A stretch of 64,000 bases of DNA from Siniperca chuatsi (Eukaryota > Chordata > Actinopteri > Centrarchiformes > Sinipercidae), in the NCBI RefSeq assembly GCF_020085105.1, contig NC_058047.1, forward strand, positions 13,649,501 to 13,713,500. The letters run 5' to 3'. Both the position numbers and the translations under genes were made by a program. Positions 1 through 14,753 of the stretch are shown here, piece after piece (the first letter of the stretch is position 1; every line of letters begins with the position of its first letter). Under the pieces are notes generated by a model. That model did no database searches and was not told where the DNA came from. It saw only the letters and a program-made list of their open reading frames with translations.

Positions 1-3000
1 TCCATTCTATAACCCAGACCCAATTGTCTGAGAAATCGTCCATGCAGATGCTCTGATCAGCTCCATTCCCTTTCTGCTCCTTTTTCTTTTGCACTGCCAC
101 CATTTCACCAATATGTATTGGTGCAGCTTTAAATATAGGCAACTAATATTAGGGATTAGTTTTCATGGTTAAAGGAAAATCTATGCGACTTGTTGCTTTG
201 GCACTAAACATAAACCCAGGTCATTTTAATTAGTTTGAACAAATGACAGACAGAAGGCTACTGAAAGCTTATCACCCACTCAGTGCACTTGTGTCAGCAT
301 GTTTGCTTACGGTCAACAGCATATTACAAGATGGATCATCCATTTATTCATGATTCTTAGGCACAATTAATTAATATATTGTTTTTGTGTTTGTGTGCAT
401 CTTGTGAGCTGAATGGGGATGTTTACAACTTGGGCAGAGGTGTGCATCTGTCTAGGAGTGTGTGTATGCATTAATGTCGAGCGCATTTCAGTGACCGTCA
501 TTTTCTTATCACAGCTCCCACATGCCTTGACTGCCTGTGCAGCTGAAGCCTGCAGGTTTAGTGACCAATACTGGAGCTGCATTTGTTACAGCCTGTCTGG
601 CAGCCACAGCTGGAGCCAGCCGATCATAGCTGGTATCTTCAGTTTATCCTGCCTGCTTCCTCTTTACCCACCTGAGTGTGTTTTTAATTTCTGTGCACTA
701 CTCTGGCAATTACAGTATATTCCCCTTTCAAACTCTTTATGGATTGCAGCCTTGACTAAACTATTTCTGGCTGTTTTTACTAAATGGAGAGCCTTCAGAC
801 AGAACATAAGGAGCCAGAAATACACAGCCTTGCTATCACGAAGTAGTGTTTTATAGACACCAGGCAATTGAATAAAATTGCAAGAAAAGTGAAAGATGAC
901 CCCCCTTTAGTGTGCTCCACTTGAGAGGAAGAAAATAAGGTTGTGGGAAGAAACTACAGGTTATTGAAAAGATCCTTGAGAACGAAATCTCCAGTCATGT
1001 ATGAAAGGCTTCAGGTGGATCCCTAAAATCTACAGAGCTAGGAAGTCAAGATGATTGGACTGAATCGTGTGGGCAATGTGCAGCTAATCATGTCCCTGCA
1101 GCATCTGGACATCTGGAATTACTCAAAGCAGAAATCAATAAAGATGGCCATAAGGCAGGACATGAATTATACATTTTAAGCATTTAATGGTTTTGATTTC
1201 ACATCGTGCCCTAACTCTTCCCTGAAATTTGAATTTTTTTAGTATGCATAAGTGATGGAAAAATCAGGATAGGTACATAGTAAGTATTTACGGTTCATTT
1301 ACTGTATAGACATAGTAACAAGGACAGAACCATGAAGTTGTTAAAACTGTCAAACAAACACAACAAAAATGAACAAGTTTTGATCTTGGTCTAACAGTTA
1401 TAACATTATTTTAGCTCTTAATCTCATTGTTATGGCAATAGCCACCAATAACTAACAGAATTACCTTCTATATTCTCTATACGTGTGGCTCACCACAGGA
1501 GAGCAATGTAGCTCATTAAGCTGGTTGGATTTAGACAAAACCCACATTTGGCTCATAGCATGCAATCTGCGCGTGGCAAAATAGCACAAACATTGACAGA
1601 TGAATTATGATACTGACTCTCTGATGGCCGTTTCTTCAACTGAGTTACAAGCTTGCAAAAGAAATTTTTCTATAGTCCTAGATATGTTTAACAAAAAAAA
1701 TAAAAATTAGGAGGATGAAATGTTGTAAAGGGTTTCTTTCACTCTCCACAGACATTCTACATCCATCAGAGACGAGCACAGAAGGATGTGTCATATGTGA
1801 GATGGTTATACATTCTGCAGGAATCAGGAAGGCTGAACACGCACTCAGTGACATTATGTATTTCATCAGCCAGATGTTGGGGTTTAGGGGATTAATTAAG
1901 TTGCACCCTGCTTGTTATTTATGCCTTGTTTTCCATGCCCTGATAGCATATTTCCCCAGGCAAAGCATCCCGTTAAACCCATTCCAACAAGTCAAATTCC
2001 CACCCCTAATTTTTATACAGCATTCACACACGTGTAACCATACAGCATGTAATGACATGAATTATTACTGTTAGAAACCAAGCTTATACTGTATATTATG
2101 TTAAATAATAAATGCATGTCTTTAAACAAGTCAAGGTTATGATGTTGGGAGTACTCAGTCACCCTTTCTAAAATCCTCAGCATGATTTATGAGGCATTAT
2201 AAATAATTTGTTTTTTGAGAAAAAAACATTATATGCTGCAATTTATTATCTGTGTTAATATGGTATTTAATTTAATTGTCTAGAGTCTTAATGTGTTTTT
2301 TAAAAAGTTGGGATTCTGCATTATAACGTACAGTATTTATTTGATCACATTTTTATGCCAGACAGTTTTTCAGTGTCATCTGCTGTACTTGCTAAACTTT
2401 TAAAGCTATAACACCACAGTTAAAAAGAAACTGCATGTCCTTTGAAGAGAGTGTTTCAGTTTAAAGGCTACACATCCCAACGAAGGTCAACCTTAACCGA
2501 GGGACTAAGAATCTCTGCAGAGTAAAGTGACACCTCAGAAATCAATATACTGTCACTATCAGAATTAAACATTGCTTATTTATTGAGGATTTGAACCTGG
2601 GTATAAGCAAAACTCTTGTTCAGTAATTGTTTTTGCTGATGGCAATACCTTTATTTTGGCTGCATGAGCACAGCTTTCTAGACACACACTCATTCATTCA
2701 TTCATGACAGTCATTTGAGGTATTGAAGTGTTTTAGACCTATGAGAGCAGGACAGCATCATTCTTTTCAAAGGTTTAGTGTAACTGACTTGTGTTATTTG
2801 TGATGAAAATATAGAGCGCAATTCACTTACGCAATATAGACCAGCCAAGGGCTTTCACCATTCTCCTCTCTGCTCTTTTCTGTGATTTAGTCATTCTCTA
2901 ATATTTTCTTTTAAAGAAAAATGTTATATTCTTATGAAGTTAATTTGAATTTAAATAAAAGAAAAATAGGATTTACAAAAGCATGTGTGCCCTATGTGTC

Positions 3001-4870
3001 ATGGCTTAAATGCATCAGTGGGAAACATGCTGATCAGAACTTGCAGCTACAGGCTGAAAATATTAATTACCATTAAAAATTGTTTTAATTTTTCTTCTTT
3101 TCAACCATCAAAACCTGAAAGTGGAGCTCAGCGGAAGCCCAGTGGACGTCAGGGTACCTAATCAATTCAAATTAGGAAACAAGAACTAAATGTTAAGTCA
3201 TAAAGTCAAGATCTTCAAGTATCAAAGAAAAAATAAGTGACTATGCTCCCTTTACTTTATGTGAAAAGGCCTAGTCCGTAGTGTCCAGTATCCACATGAT
3301 GAACTTCATTTACTGTATCTACATTTATGTAAACGAGTAAAAAGACCCAGTCAACATTGATATTTTTGATTAATTAGTCATCAACAACAATCCTGACTTT
3401 TTAGACTGAAAGAGAAAGCTAGATTAGCTACTTTTATATGTATAATAAGGCCAGTGAGCTGCTACAATATTTAAATTTACCACAAAATCTGAATATATCA
3501 TGCATTCTAGTCTTGAATCTACTGCATGCTTCATCTTGCAAATGAATCATGACAATGACAATAAACAGTACAGTGTCATCATTATGCAGTAATGGAAATA
3601 GAGCAGAAAGTGTTTATGAAGACTTGTGGTTTCTCATACATCCACCACGGAGCCACTTACCACATTTTCATTTAGGTAGCTTCATAATTGATGTCAAGAT
3701 TCACTGGCCATTACCTCTCCACAAAAATGCTCTCTTCTGCCTGAACACTTGGGTTTTATTTGCCAAAGGAGCAAAGATGAGTGGGATTACATTTAGTAAT
3801 CTCAGTGGGATCACTTAATGGTTCAACTCTTTGCCCACAAGAGAGATTCAGAGGAAGCCTCTTCTTGTGCTGTGGAGAGCAATAACGGAGGCAAAGAGAA
3901 TCACAAATGTAGTAAAAGGGCAATTTGAATCAAGCAGTTCAACGTGAGATCAGGAGGTTCAGTTATGACTCTGTGGGATCCCATTAAGACCAGGCAGCTG
4001 CATGAAATAAAGACAACAGATAATACAACAAATTGCTAGGGTGCAGAAGTCACTGCTTTGCTTGAGGGAAAACATCAAAGAGGAGATGCAACAAAATTTC
4101 TGATTATTAGTCATGCACTGATATTGAACCCAATGGTGATACTGTGGAAATGAGTTCAGGCTGGGTCTTTGTCGATTGGTCAGCGGGTTGCCATTTGCAA
4201 ACACTGATGTTTGCTGCGAACAACCATCTGGCTGTGACTCAAAAGTTTTTGAACAAGGGACTAATGCCAAGAGAGGACTGCACAGTCTGGAGAAGATTAT
4301 GAAACAATGAGTGGAAGACACTGAGTGAAGATAGACAGCATACTGTATGTTTTTGGCAGCTCAAACAATTACTCATCAGTCTGATAAATTCAAGGGCGAA
4401 CTCTCTGTTCTTGAAGTTGACGTCATAGCCTCAAACTGCCATCATATTGGCAGCCAGGAAATAAGCTATTTTCAGTCGATTTGGATTTGTCAAAGAACAC
4501 GTGATACAATGAGTTGAAATGACCATTTTAACTAAAAAGAATCAATTAAGGCTTATCACACACAACATGATCTGTATCATCACTGATTGTTTTACAAGTG
4601 TGACGATGCCAAACAACAAATGAAGCCTGCGGCAGGGTGTGCTGTAGAATACAAACAGACAGGCAGCATTGTGTGGAATGAACCTGAGCTCAGCATTAAG
4701 TATTGACATGAATGAGACGTATGGACACATCTGTAGCCACTTGTTATATTTATGGATAGATTGCAATCCTTTTTTAGTTCCATGGCAGTATAGGAGGATT
4801 GTACCACGTTGCTATATCCAGACGTTGCCAAATTATAAATGGTTTTTTAGGCATGTAAAAAACATCTTTA
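1..4870. other. Gene-poor region, no gene recognised
   Basis: I see no coding exon, RNA gene or well-bounded mobile element here. Open frames up to about 147 codons occur on both strands, but none shows a recognisable domain or a convincing exon pattern. Base composition is AT-rich with short simple runs, such as ATTC repeats near 2690. Conserved non-coding elements could be hidden here and cannot be seen without alignment. Confidence 0.6.
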
Positions 4871-4874
4871 GGAT

Positions 4875-5235
4875 CAATACTTTAAAGCTGCACTAGTCAA
4901 TGTTTTCTAGGATTAACAATGGCTCAAAGCACATGGTGTGTAATGCGACCGGGGTCGCTGATAGTGATGAATCGACAGAGAATTATTACTCAGCTCGGCA
5001 GCCCCCTTCAGCTCTATTTAGCGCAATTTAGCGTCAGCTCACTGTTTTGATTTTATGGCCCACAACTTTACTGTTTGGTTCAGTCTCACAGCTCTCAGCA
5101 ACCTTGTTTTCAGGGAGCGAAAAAGCTGTCATAATGTCTCTATAGACTACCTGCCCAGCACCAAACAGCTGACAAAGTTACTGTGTGTCGGAGTTATGTG
5201 GCAAAAAAAATCTATTAATGCAGCTTTAAATCTAA
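4875..5235 (-). repeat. Interspersed teleost repeat, copy 1 (reverse orientation)
   Basis: The stretch carries in reverse complement the same landmarks as the copies at about 17870-18330 and 60310-60770: a 'tgggccataaaa' block, a block reading roughly 'gagctgaaggg', a 'gggtgataatt' block, and a 'cgacccc' block. Three dispersed copies in one window show it is a repeat family. It has no coding capacity; I cannot assign it to a class with certainty, though a non-autonomous DNA transposon is likely. Confidence 0.6.
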
Positions 5236-5339
5236 AATATGATTATTATTAAATCATACTTCTTAAACATAATGCTTTTAGTGAAAAGCATATTTATTTC
5301 TCTTTTCCTTCACATATTTGTAAAAAGTTTGGTGAAATT

Positions 5340-5830
5340 GTCCCTCTGCATTTCATATGAGCAGACTGAAATATCTCCACAACTACTGGATTGCATCCAG
5401 TAGGTTAACATTTTTGTTTTCTCATGAAGCACTTAACAACTATTGGATGGACTGCCATGACATTTGATACAGAAATGCATGTACCCCACAGGGTGAACTG
5501 TAATAACTTTGGTGATCAGACTTACATCTAGCGCCACCATCATGTTAAAATTTCAGTTTGTCCAACACTTTGGTTTATGACCAAATACCTGCAAAACTAA
5601 TGACATTCCTTTTTAGCCTTAGCAGTGCTTTGTATTTATTGCTAATTAGCTAACACGCTAAACTAAGATCGTGACCATGGCAAACCTTATACCTGCTAGA
5701 CATCACCATGGTTGCATTGCTATTGTTAGCATGCTGATGTGAGCATTTAGCTCAAAGCACTGCTGTGCCTAAGAACAGCCTCACAGAGCCGCTAGCATGG
5801 CTGTAGACGTTTGTCAAGTTATTTAGTTTT
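5340..5830 (+). repeat. Interspersed teleost repeat with 'gctaatta/gctaacatgct' core
   Basis: The segment reads through 'ggatggactgccatgaca', 'agcgccaccatcatg' and a block rich in GCTAA/TAGC words. Related sequence occurs in opposite orientation at 11280-11570 and in part at 26990-27190. These blocks are typical of a high-copy fish repeat. No open reading frame of interest. Confidence 0.55.
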
Positions 5831-5839
5831 GTGAGGTTT

Positions 5840-7990
5840 TTTATGTTACAACATTAATTTATATGTAATTGTGTTTGATGAATTGACATTGATGTCAATC
5901 ATATTGTTCCATTTTTGGAGAACAGTAACAAAACAAATAAGTCATTGTCTATCAACAATCACTATCAGAAATCAGAATCAGAATCAGAAATACTTACTTT
6001 AAACTCTTTTTATCTTGAACATGATATTCAGGGGAAATAAGTTAATCTCATGTTGTGCCTTAGCAACCCATAAAGAGTGCATAATAAGCATCTAGGTTTG
6101 TGGTGTCATTTGAGAAATTTGCATGAATTGCTCTGTTTGCTACCCACCTCATGTTACCTGCGTAGTTAAAACTCAGGCTGGACGGTTCCACTGTGCTCAC
6201 ATGACAGAGGCTGAAGACCTTTGAATACCAATGTTCAACTTACAAATACTGGCACAGAGCAAGCTTTACCAGCAGCATGTTACATTTTTTTGTGTCATGT
6301 CCTCGTGCTTTTACCAACAATGATGGGAAATGCTACTAATAATAATGTTTGTTGTTACAATTTGATAATACGGTCACTAATCATCATCATCATTAAAAAC
6401 GAACTGCAGCAAAATAAACATCCATAGCGCATTACTCAGCAAAACATCAGTGCCACCTATTAAGGTGTATTATTCAGGTATCTTGTTTGTTTTTTATGTT
6501 GATTCATATTTGATCAATGATTTTATCAGGTGTTTAAGGTAGCTTCCATGTTCACATCATCCAGTCAGCCAACCAAACTGCCCACATCATGCCTGTCAAA
6601 CTTATCCCACATTCTTCCTGCTGTGCCACTGTTTGTCCATGTAATTTCCCATTTATGAGAATTATTTTCTCTTTCACCACCAAATTAGTGCCTGCAGTAT
6701 TTATTCTTATTTATATCTGGACTGATACATTAAGTGTCAAGTCAAATGTTTCCCAGCTGGACTCATTCCCAGAAATCAAATCAGCCATTTCACAAGAAAT
6801 CATTAAGTTTTTTTTGACCTTACTGAGTGAATAACAGACTTTTTACTTGCAATGGCACTATGAGTAGCACTCTCCTATCCACACTGATTCTTATGAAGGG
6901 TCCTAATATACTTATCTAACAGGGATTTTTTGTAAAAGCATACATACATATACAGCATATGTTCATTTACTTTTGTGGGTTGTTTATCAAAACATCCTGC
7001 AGCATTAAAATAGCACCTGCTGGTACTGCAATATCATGTCATAATTATACAAGTATACAGTATTTATTTTTCTAGCAGAAAAAAACATATTGAATATTGT
7101 CACAATAGTTTGCCTGCATAAATTAGCAACCACTGTGTACCACTTCTAAATAATGGCGGCAGTTAATTGGCACAGATTATCGTGTTTTATTAACGTCTCC
7201 ATTATGTATATTGTGGCAATTTCAAGAACAGGCATATTGTCTATCTGTAATATACCAGTGGGTGTTCTTACACACACCTCTGGATAATTGTCAACCAGCT
7301 CTAACCACAAGCTGAAACTGTGATTTTGTCACAACAACAGAAATACATGAAAATAAAAGAACAAGAGAATTTCAGGCCATAAATGACAGGACTTCTTTGC
7401 TGAAGCTACTTTCATAAAATCATGTAGATGATTCTTGGATGGGAGGATGTAGTTTATAGGCCACTATATTTTAACACTGGTGTCATGTGTGTGCTTCAGT
7501 GAAGATGGGTTGTATTATGCCTCAGAAGACATCATTCTATTATAAGACACAAGTATTCCACAACAAAACAAGTAATTTCAGTAACTGCTGGTCAGTATTA
7601 CAGACAACAATGGTGCCTGTAATATAATATAATGCCCTGATATTGCATCAAACAGCCCTCTCTCATACAGCCTAAGCTGTAAGATTGCATCCATAAAATG
7701 CAACACACCCTCTGATAAAAATCAAACTTCCTCCTGCCACGTAGCATCCACACATTCATTCCCTTTTACTATATTGTCTTCCATTGTGTCCCACTGAATA
7801 TGACAGTGTGACAGTGAGCCAGCATGCACAATACCAGGATCCTGAAACTGAAGCAGCTAAATGTTATTTAGCCATCATTAATTTTGTTATTTACACCAGT
7901 GCTTCTCCTACTGTGACATGTGAAAATGTCTTCTGTAAAAATGACCATAGCCTTCATTGTAATTTTTTTAATCCTGTTACTTGAAGATCA
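5840..7990. other. Intergenic, nothing recognised
   Basis: AT-rich DNA with only short, unsupported open frames. There is a short run of 'atcagaatcaga' repeats near 5975. I see no exon with flanking splice sites and known protein similarity. Confidence 0.5.
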
Positions 7991-7994
7991 CAAA

Positions 7995-8200
7995 TATATT
8001 ATCTCATTATCGTGAAATAAAAGCCAATTTCTCATTATAACAGGTTAATTCTCTTATTTTCCAAAGTTAACAACATTTTGTTTTCATCTAGTAACAAGAT
8101 AATTAACTTATCATGAGAAAATAACATCACACATTACACAACACATATCCAGAGATAATGAGAACTTTTATTCTTAAGATAACGCAATAAAAAAATTGCA
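7995..8200. repeat. AT-rich palindromic repeat ('ttatct/agataa' type)
   Basis: The stretch alternates words such as 'attatctcattat', 'cataatgagaaa' and 'agataatgagaa', so many short segments are mutually complementary. A related composition recurs at 34290-34390. It looks like a degenerate palindromic element, not a gene. Confidence 0.35.
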
Positions 8201-8682
8201 TCCACGGCCGCTTTCAGTTACACGTAAGGCTTTGTGCTGTGCAACACTATCCATCCACCCTTTTTAGACTTTGTTGCCCAATCCTGTTATTTTAAAGCAT
8301 TTAATTAACTTTCGATAAGTGGATGAGGAATGGCAACCATGTTTCACAGACATCATAGGGCAGCACCGGAGAGATGTTGACATCTCTTTTAATATTATCT
8401 TATTGGTACGTATTCCTCATAATTGACAGACATTTAGGACATCTGAGTTTAAATATTCACTAAAAGTCTAATTTCTACATATCAAAGGGAAATAAATAAT
8501 ATTTTCCTGATGCTTTTGGCTCCACAAAAGTGTTGGAATAGCGAGCATACCACCAATAGTGCCCCATTATCAATGGGAATGTATTATTAAGAGGAGTTTA
8601 GAGGAAAATAAATTATATAAGTGCATGAGTAACTGGACAAAATGTCAGAAAACAAATGGTGTTGGCTGATTGTTTGACTGGC

Positions 8683-8760
8683 TGACTGCAATTACAACCT
8701 TATTACAATTAGTCAATAAAAAAATATTGACTAATTGTAATAAGGTTGTAATTGCAGTCA
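8683..8760. repeat. Perfect 36-bp inverted repeat (hairpin)
   Basis: Bases 8683-8718 and 8725-8760 are exact reverse complements, separated by six A residues (8719-8724). The arm begins TGACTGCAATTACAACC. A transcript from either strand would form an uninterrupted 36-bp stem with a 6-nt loop. Direct reading supports the structure; its origin (snap-back insertion, tiny MITE, small-RNA precursor or assembly artefact) is not resolved. Confidence 0.95.
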
Positions 8761-9859
<1,099 letters not shown>

Positions 9860-10539
9860 AATGAAAGGTCACTGTGATCACTTGTTAACATGCATCAGTC
9901 TTGTCAGGTCGAAGTAAACATCTGCTCAGCAGAGATTCATTATTCATGAAACACAGAAATGCTATGTGATACCTGTATGCTATTAAATTATTCATTTTAA
10001 TCATCTGCATCTGTTATACCTGAAATGAGGATTACTTCATGAAAGTTCATTAAACATGCCACGTAACAAAATTGCTTTCCAATGTCAAATTGATCACTGA
10101 ATAGGCAATCAGACTCTTTGAGGCTGTGTGATTACTGCAACAGATTTAAAGCAGTCTGTCTGATACACAGTTCAGTGAACTGGGAGCTCTCCCATGAAAT
10201 CATCTTGCCCTAGGCTTCTGTGTTTTGATTGTTCTGCCTTAATTAGCAGTAGGCTATGTGGAAATTAAATCATTTCCCTGCCCCACTTACATTGTAAATG
10301 ACTGCTGTAATATTTTCTGGAAAAGAAATCTTAACAAATGAAGGTTTTTGTTAGTAATCTTATGAGGAAAGATTATTTTAGTATGTTAGCAGCTTTACAT
10401 TCATCCCTGGTTCACTCCAAAAAGCTGCCTGGTATACTCAGCTGCTGACCGCTGAGCAGTTACACTAAATTCAGTAGTAAAATCAGTGAATAATTTCTTT
10501 TTAAATCTTTTTTAATCACTTCTCTTTTTAAAAAGCTTT

Positions 10540-10815
10540 TTATTAATGGCAGCGCACTGTTATATTTCCAATATGTCTGATCTGTTTTATTATTATCATT
10601 ATTATTGTTTTTATCTTATATAATTGTTAGGTCATTTGTTCCATTTTATTTTTGTATAATTTTTAAATTGTCTGATATTATTTCCCTCCTTGCATTCCTG
10701 ACATGTTTTAATCCTGGTTCAGCCATGTAAAGCACTGTGTAACTTTGTTTTGAAAAGTGCTGTATAAATAAATTTATAGTTAATTAATAGTTTATTATTA
10801 TTATTTATTATTATT
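10540..10815 (+). mobile_element. L2-type LINE 3' tail fragment
   Basis: The segment ends with the hallmark 3' end of fish L2 elements: 'tgtaaagcactgtgtaact' followed by 'ttttgaaaagtgctgtataaataaa' and then short TTA/ATT microsatellite-like repeats. The same tail closes the coding L2 fragment at 16150-16998. Only the 3' untranslated part is present here; no reverse transcriptase frame remains. Confidence 0.7.
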
Positions 10816-11279
10816 TTTATTACCACACTCAACAGCACCTTGGCATCATTTACTGATAGCGATACAGTGGGAACATTATTCAGTCACTTTACCTGCCCAG
10901 AATAAGAATATAATGGTATGAAGTTCAAGGTACCCTGAGGAGTTTTTGACCACTAGCTGTCCAATGGAGCAGTCTTTTTTAACGAGTGCATCCCTTTTTG
11001 TTTGTTCTGGTACACACGCATGAGGATGGTTTACTAGCAATTAAACATGGATGTAAACATTTGAGGAAATCCAAGTGGACTTTTTATTGGATCTGCTTAA
11101 AGACTTACCTCTTTGGACTTATTTTATTGGATGTATTATATTAGCCTTGTTATATCTAAATTGGATCATGTGATAGCACACCAAATGGCTTCTTCCGAGA
11201 GAGAGGTGCTTGGCAAAAAAACTTTAAATATGAAAACAGCCCATAAACTCCACAGGGTCAAGTACAATTATCTTTATTG

Positions 11280-11575
11280 AAAATTACTTAAACACACTTA
11301 CCATGTTAGCATGCTAATATTTGCTTATTAGCACTTAACACAAAGTACAGCTGATGCTGATGGGAATGTCATTAGGTTTGCTGGTATATTCATAGACCAA
11401 AGTATTGGATAAAGTGAAATTTTGACCTGTTGGTGGCACTAGAGGAAAAGTCAATGGATCAACAAAGTCAGTGGGCTTCATTCTCTGGGGACCATGAATG
11501 TCTGCACAAAATTTCAATTGCTGATATTGAGATATTGAGATATTTTAAGTCTGGACCAAAGTGATGCACAAACCA
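11280..11575 (-). repeat. Interspersed teleost repeat (reverse copy of the 5340-5830 family)
   Basis: The block contains 'catgttagcatgctaat', 'gttggtggcactagaggaaaagtca' and 'ctctggggaccatgaatgtctg', a common fish repeat signature. It matches the 5340-5830 family in reverse orientation. No coding potential is supported. Confidence 0.55.
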
Positions 11576-11599
11576 ACCAACCAACATTATTTCATTGTC

Positions 11600-14550
11600 A
11601 AAAGCTTCTGAGAAAGACATCATATAAAAATGTGTTATGCTTGATAAAAATGGTACATTAATATTTGCCAAAACAGGACGATATCAATGCATGGTACTAC
11701 ACTATAAAGTAATAGTACAGTGTGGATCAGGACACAGCGGAGACTCAGATGTTCAGGTGTCTCTTTTATTTTCTCAAACAAATAAACCTGAAGATGCAAA
11801 CACTCAAGAGTTTATTAACACCGACAGCTGCACATCACTAAAATACACTGATGGTACGTTACAGGTTTCAGCACTAACATAAACCAGTCAGCTACAGCGC
11901 AAGACAAATCAGCACAAGAAAGAATGGATAAAGTGGAAAATGAATGAATCTGCAGTGCATAATGCCACAGCTGAAGTTTTAGAAAAGCATTGAGCAGAAG
12001 TAATTTGGGCATATAATGACATTTCAGCAACATTTATTCATCATCACTTTGAATCTGGCTCCTTTAATTTCAGCAGTGCTTTCTCTGAGGTGAAGTCGGT
12101 GACAGAGCTTTCAGTATGTCCCTTTTTATGACAACAAAACCAAGTACGATTATGGTCAGATGAGGATAATATATTTTATTATATTATATTGTTATTATAT
12201 CTGTTATGAGACATCTCCTTCCCCTGCACATACTGGCAAGAAAGAGGTGAAAATAAAATAACAGAGAATGGGGTAAGAGTCAGATTAACGAGGGTGCAAA
12301 GACAGAGAGACAAATAACAGAAGCTGCAAGCTTGCAGGCACTGAAGAAACTATGCTGTATCTAAGTGTTTAAGATTTCCCTAAAAAAATTATGTGCTACA
12401 TCACGCCAGTCACGTAACATATTAATTAGAGATGGTTACATCTGATATTGCAACAACAGTAAAAGCTAATTTTCCAAACATGTCTCTGCTATTTGACCTG
12501 AGTGATAAGCCAAAAAGAGGCAATTTAAAAATACTGATTTAATTACCAACCTCCTCATTAAAGGGACAATCTCACATTTTGAGAAAAACACTTGTTTGCC
12601 ATCGTAAACAGAGGCAGATGGAGGAACAGAACTATATTTCTTCTCTGTGCATTCAGTACAGAGATAACAATTTGTCTATAAATTGATTCAGAGAGTCAGC
12701 ACAATGGGATGCAGCTCCCAGTTGTCAGCTACAATAGTGTCATTGACCCAGACGATGGGGCACTGCAATATGGACAGGGCCATAATCCACACACAGAATC
12801 CAACTTGTGTACTATGATGGGACTGCCATCTCTACAATTTAGTTCTTAGCAAAGTCCCTAACAAATCATTCGCTGTTGGAGCAACTCCACATCTGCTCTC
12901 TGGGTCAGTGAGAGACGGTTTGAGTCTAGATTAGCTGGTTTTACATTCTCTGGCCCAAATTCATCTCTCTCCATTACTGATGATAAATACTAGTCTTGTT
13001 TAATGGATACCCATTAATTTGTACAGCTTGTGTAATTTGCCTGACATAAAGGACTTGCATTTGTCAGGCACATTTGGTGAATATGAGCTGCCTTGAAAAT
13101 CATTTCCCAATGGCTTTTAAGCACCAGCAACTGGCCAATATTCTAACTTGTTTGAGAGTCACAACTCATTCTATATGGTCCATCTCTTGCCAAAACAAAG
13201 TGAAGGTGGATGAGCACTGTGCCAGATTGCTCCTTCTGACTATTAATGACTGAGTGTTGTGTATTGGCGTGAGACTGCTCCAGTGGAAAATCTTCCATAG
13301 GGGAAAATTAGGAATATGAGGGCGCTCTGCCAAAGTCTCCACCCCTTTCCTCTGCCCACAGGAGCAGCATCAGGTGTATCACCTGTTGCAACTGTGCTTC
13401 CTCTTTATAGCCCAGTACCCCCAAGAAGCTGATCAGTCAGCCAAAAATTATGCCTGCTGCATGTAGCACATGCATATTTAATATATAATATGTAAGGTCA
13501 CCAAGTTTTGTGTGAATATAAGTTGTGTGCACATAACCTAAAATAATGTCTCTGGTTGCAGCGGGCATTAATGAATCATTGATTGCATATATAGCCAGAA
13601 TCTGTCAAAGCATAATGTCTACCCCCCAGTAAGGCCATTTCTGTTTGGGGTAGTCTACCGATGGACGCTCTTTCCTGTAGTGCCCATGTCATGGACACCA
13701 CCATCACTCCTGGATTGCTGTGGTTGGAATGTGAAGATGCAGAGGAGGGAGAGACAGATGACAGTGGTCTGGAGTTTTGCAGCCTATGTGGTCCAGGATG
13801 CTTTTTCTTAGACTTCTGGATGATGGCTGTGTGCTGAAAGAAGTACCTGTCAGAAGTGAGTGCAGGAGGAAGAGGCACACGTCCCACTCATTCTCTAGTC
13901 ATCCACAAGTTGTCATTCCCTTCTCAAACACCACCAGGAACATCTTTAAGTCATCTGTGTCTATCCTTTTCCTTGGGATGATGTGGATGGTTAATGGCTA
14001 TAGGAGAGGCCAGTTTGTTCCAGCAGCTGATGAACATTAATCCAGTCTGCCTGGAAAGCTTGCTGCAGGGCTGCCAAGTCTTCTTCTCCCACCTACATTA
14101 GTGTGAGGTATGGGCTTCCTGCAGCAAATTGCAATGTTATAGAGTTTACCCCAGAGAAGTCTGGCCATATGATGATGATGACTGCCAGTCCATCTCCAGG
14201 TTCCCTGTCTTTCTGGGGTTGCAGACGCACACAGGACCCAGGGAAAGAATTGCATATGCCAGCACAGTACAACTACCCCAAAAGAGGAAATTTTCAGTCA
14301 GGAGATAAATGAACAGACTAATTGCACTAAAAGCACTAATTGCCAATTGACTGCAGCACTGTGGGAGTCACTGACACTTCCTTCCCCAGAAAGAAAACCA
14401 AAACAACACCCAACTGTCACATCATGGTTGAAAGAAAACTCCACCTTGTATACTGGTGCTAGTGGATTGGTGTTTTTAATTAATAAAGAAGCAGACTACA
14501 AGACGTTCAGACTAGAAGCTCAATACCCATAAGGTTTTTTGGCATGTGTG
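11600..14550. other. Intergenic region upstream of nmur1
   Basis: No recognised exon. The opening of a common fish repeat ('aaagggacaatctcacattttgagaaa') lies at about 12560. Between 13570 and 14300 base composition rises in GC and overlapping ORFs of 60-100 codons occur on both strands, but I recognise no domain in any of them, so no CDS is called. Confidence 0.45.
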
Positions 14551-14559
14551 GTCTAAAGA

Positions 14560-14753
14560 GAGTGGAGGTGAGAGAGGATGACGGAGAGAGAGAGCGTGTG
14601 TGTGTGTACTGTATGTATGTGATCGTGAGTGAGGCTTGAGGAGAGACAGACCAGGAGGAGAGTGGACTGAGAGAGCAGCACACTGTTCACACTCCACTCA
14701 GAACACTAATCTGTGTTTACACCAGGGAATAACAACAAAGGAACACATTAGAG
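14560..14753 (+). other. nmur1: Candidate non-coding first exon of nmur1
   Basis: The stretch ends in a good donor (AGAG|gtaagac at 14753/14754), follows a purine-rich, TG-rich segment and has no conserved ORF. The coding exon of nmur1 opens with an acceptor at 19241-19242, 26 bases before the ATG, so at least one upstream untranslated exon must exist; this is the best-looking candidate I found. The assignment is inference, and its 5' limit is arbitrary. Confidence 0.3.

Noticed and set aside
413-856. 147-codon ORF on the plus strand
   Set aside because: No recognisable domain, Cys-rich and Leu-rich chance composition, and an overlapping minus-strand ORF. No splice context supports an exon.
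3959-4321. 120-codon minus-strand ORF
   Set aside because: No domain, no supporting splice signals, composition like surrounding non-coding DNA.
13576-14346. Cluster of overlapping ORFs on both strands
   Set aside because: GC rise alone explains the open frames; none matches a domain I know, and none has coherent splice boundaries.
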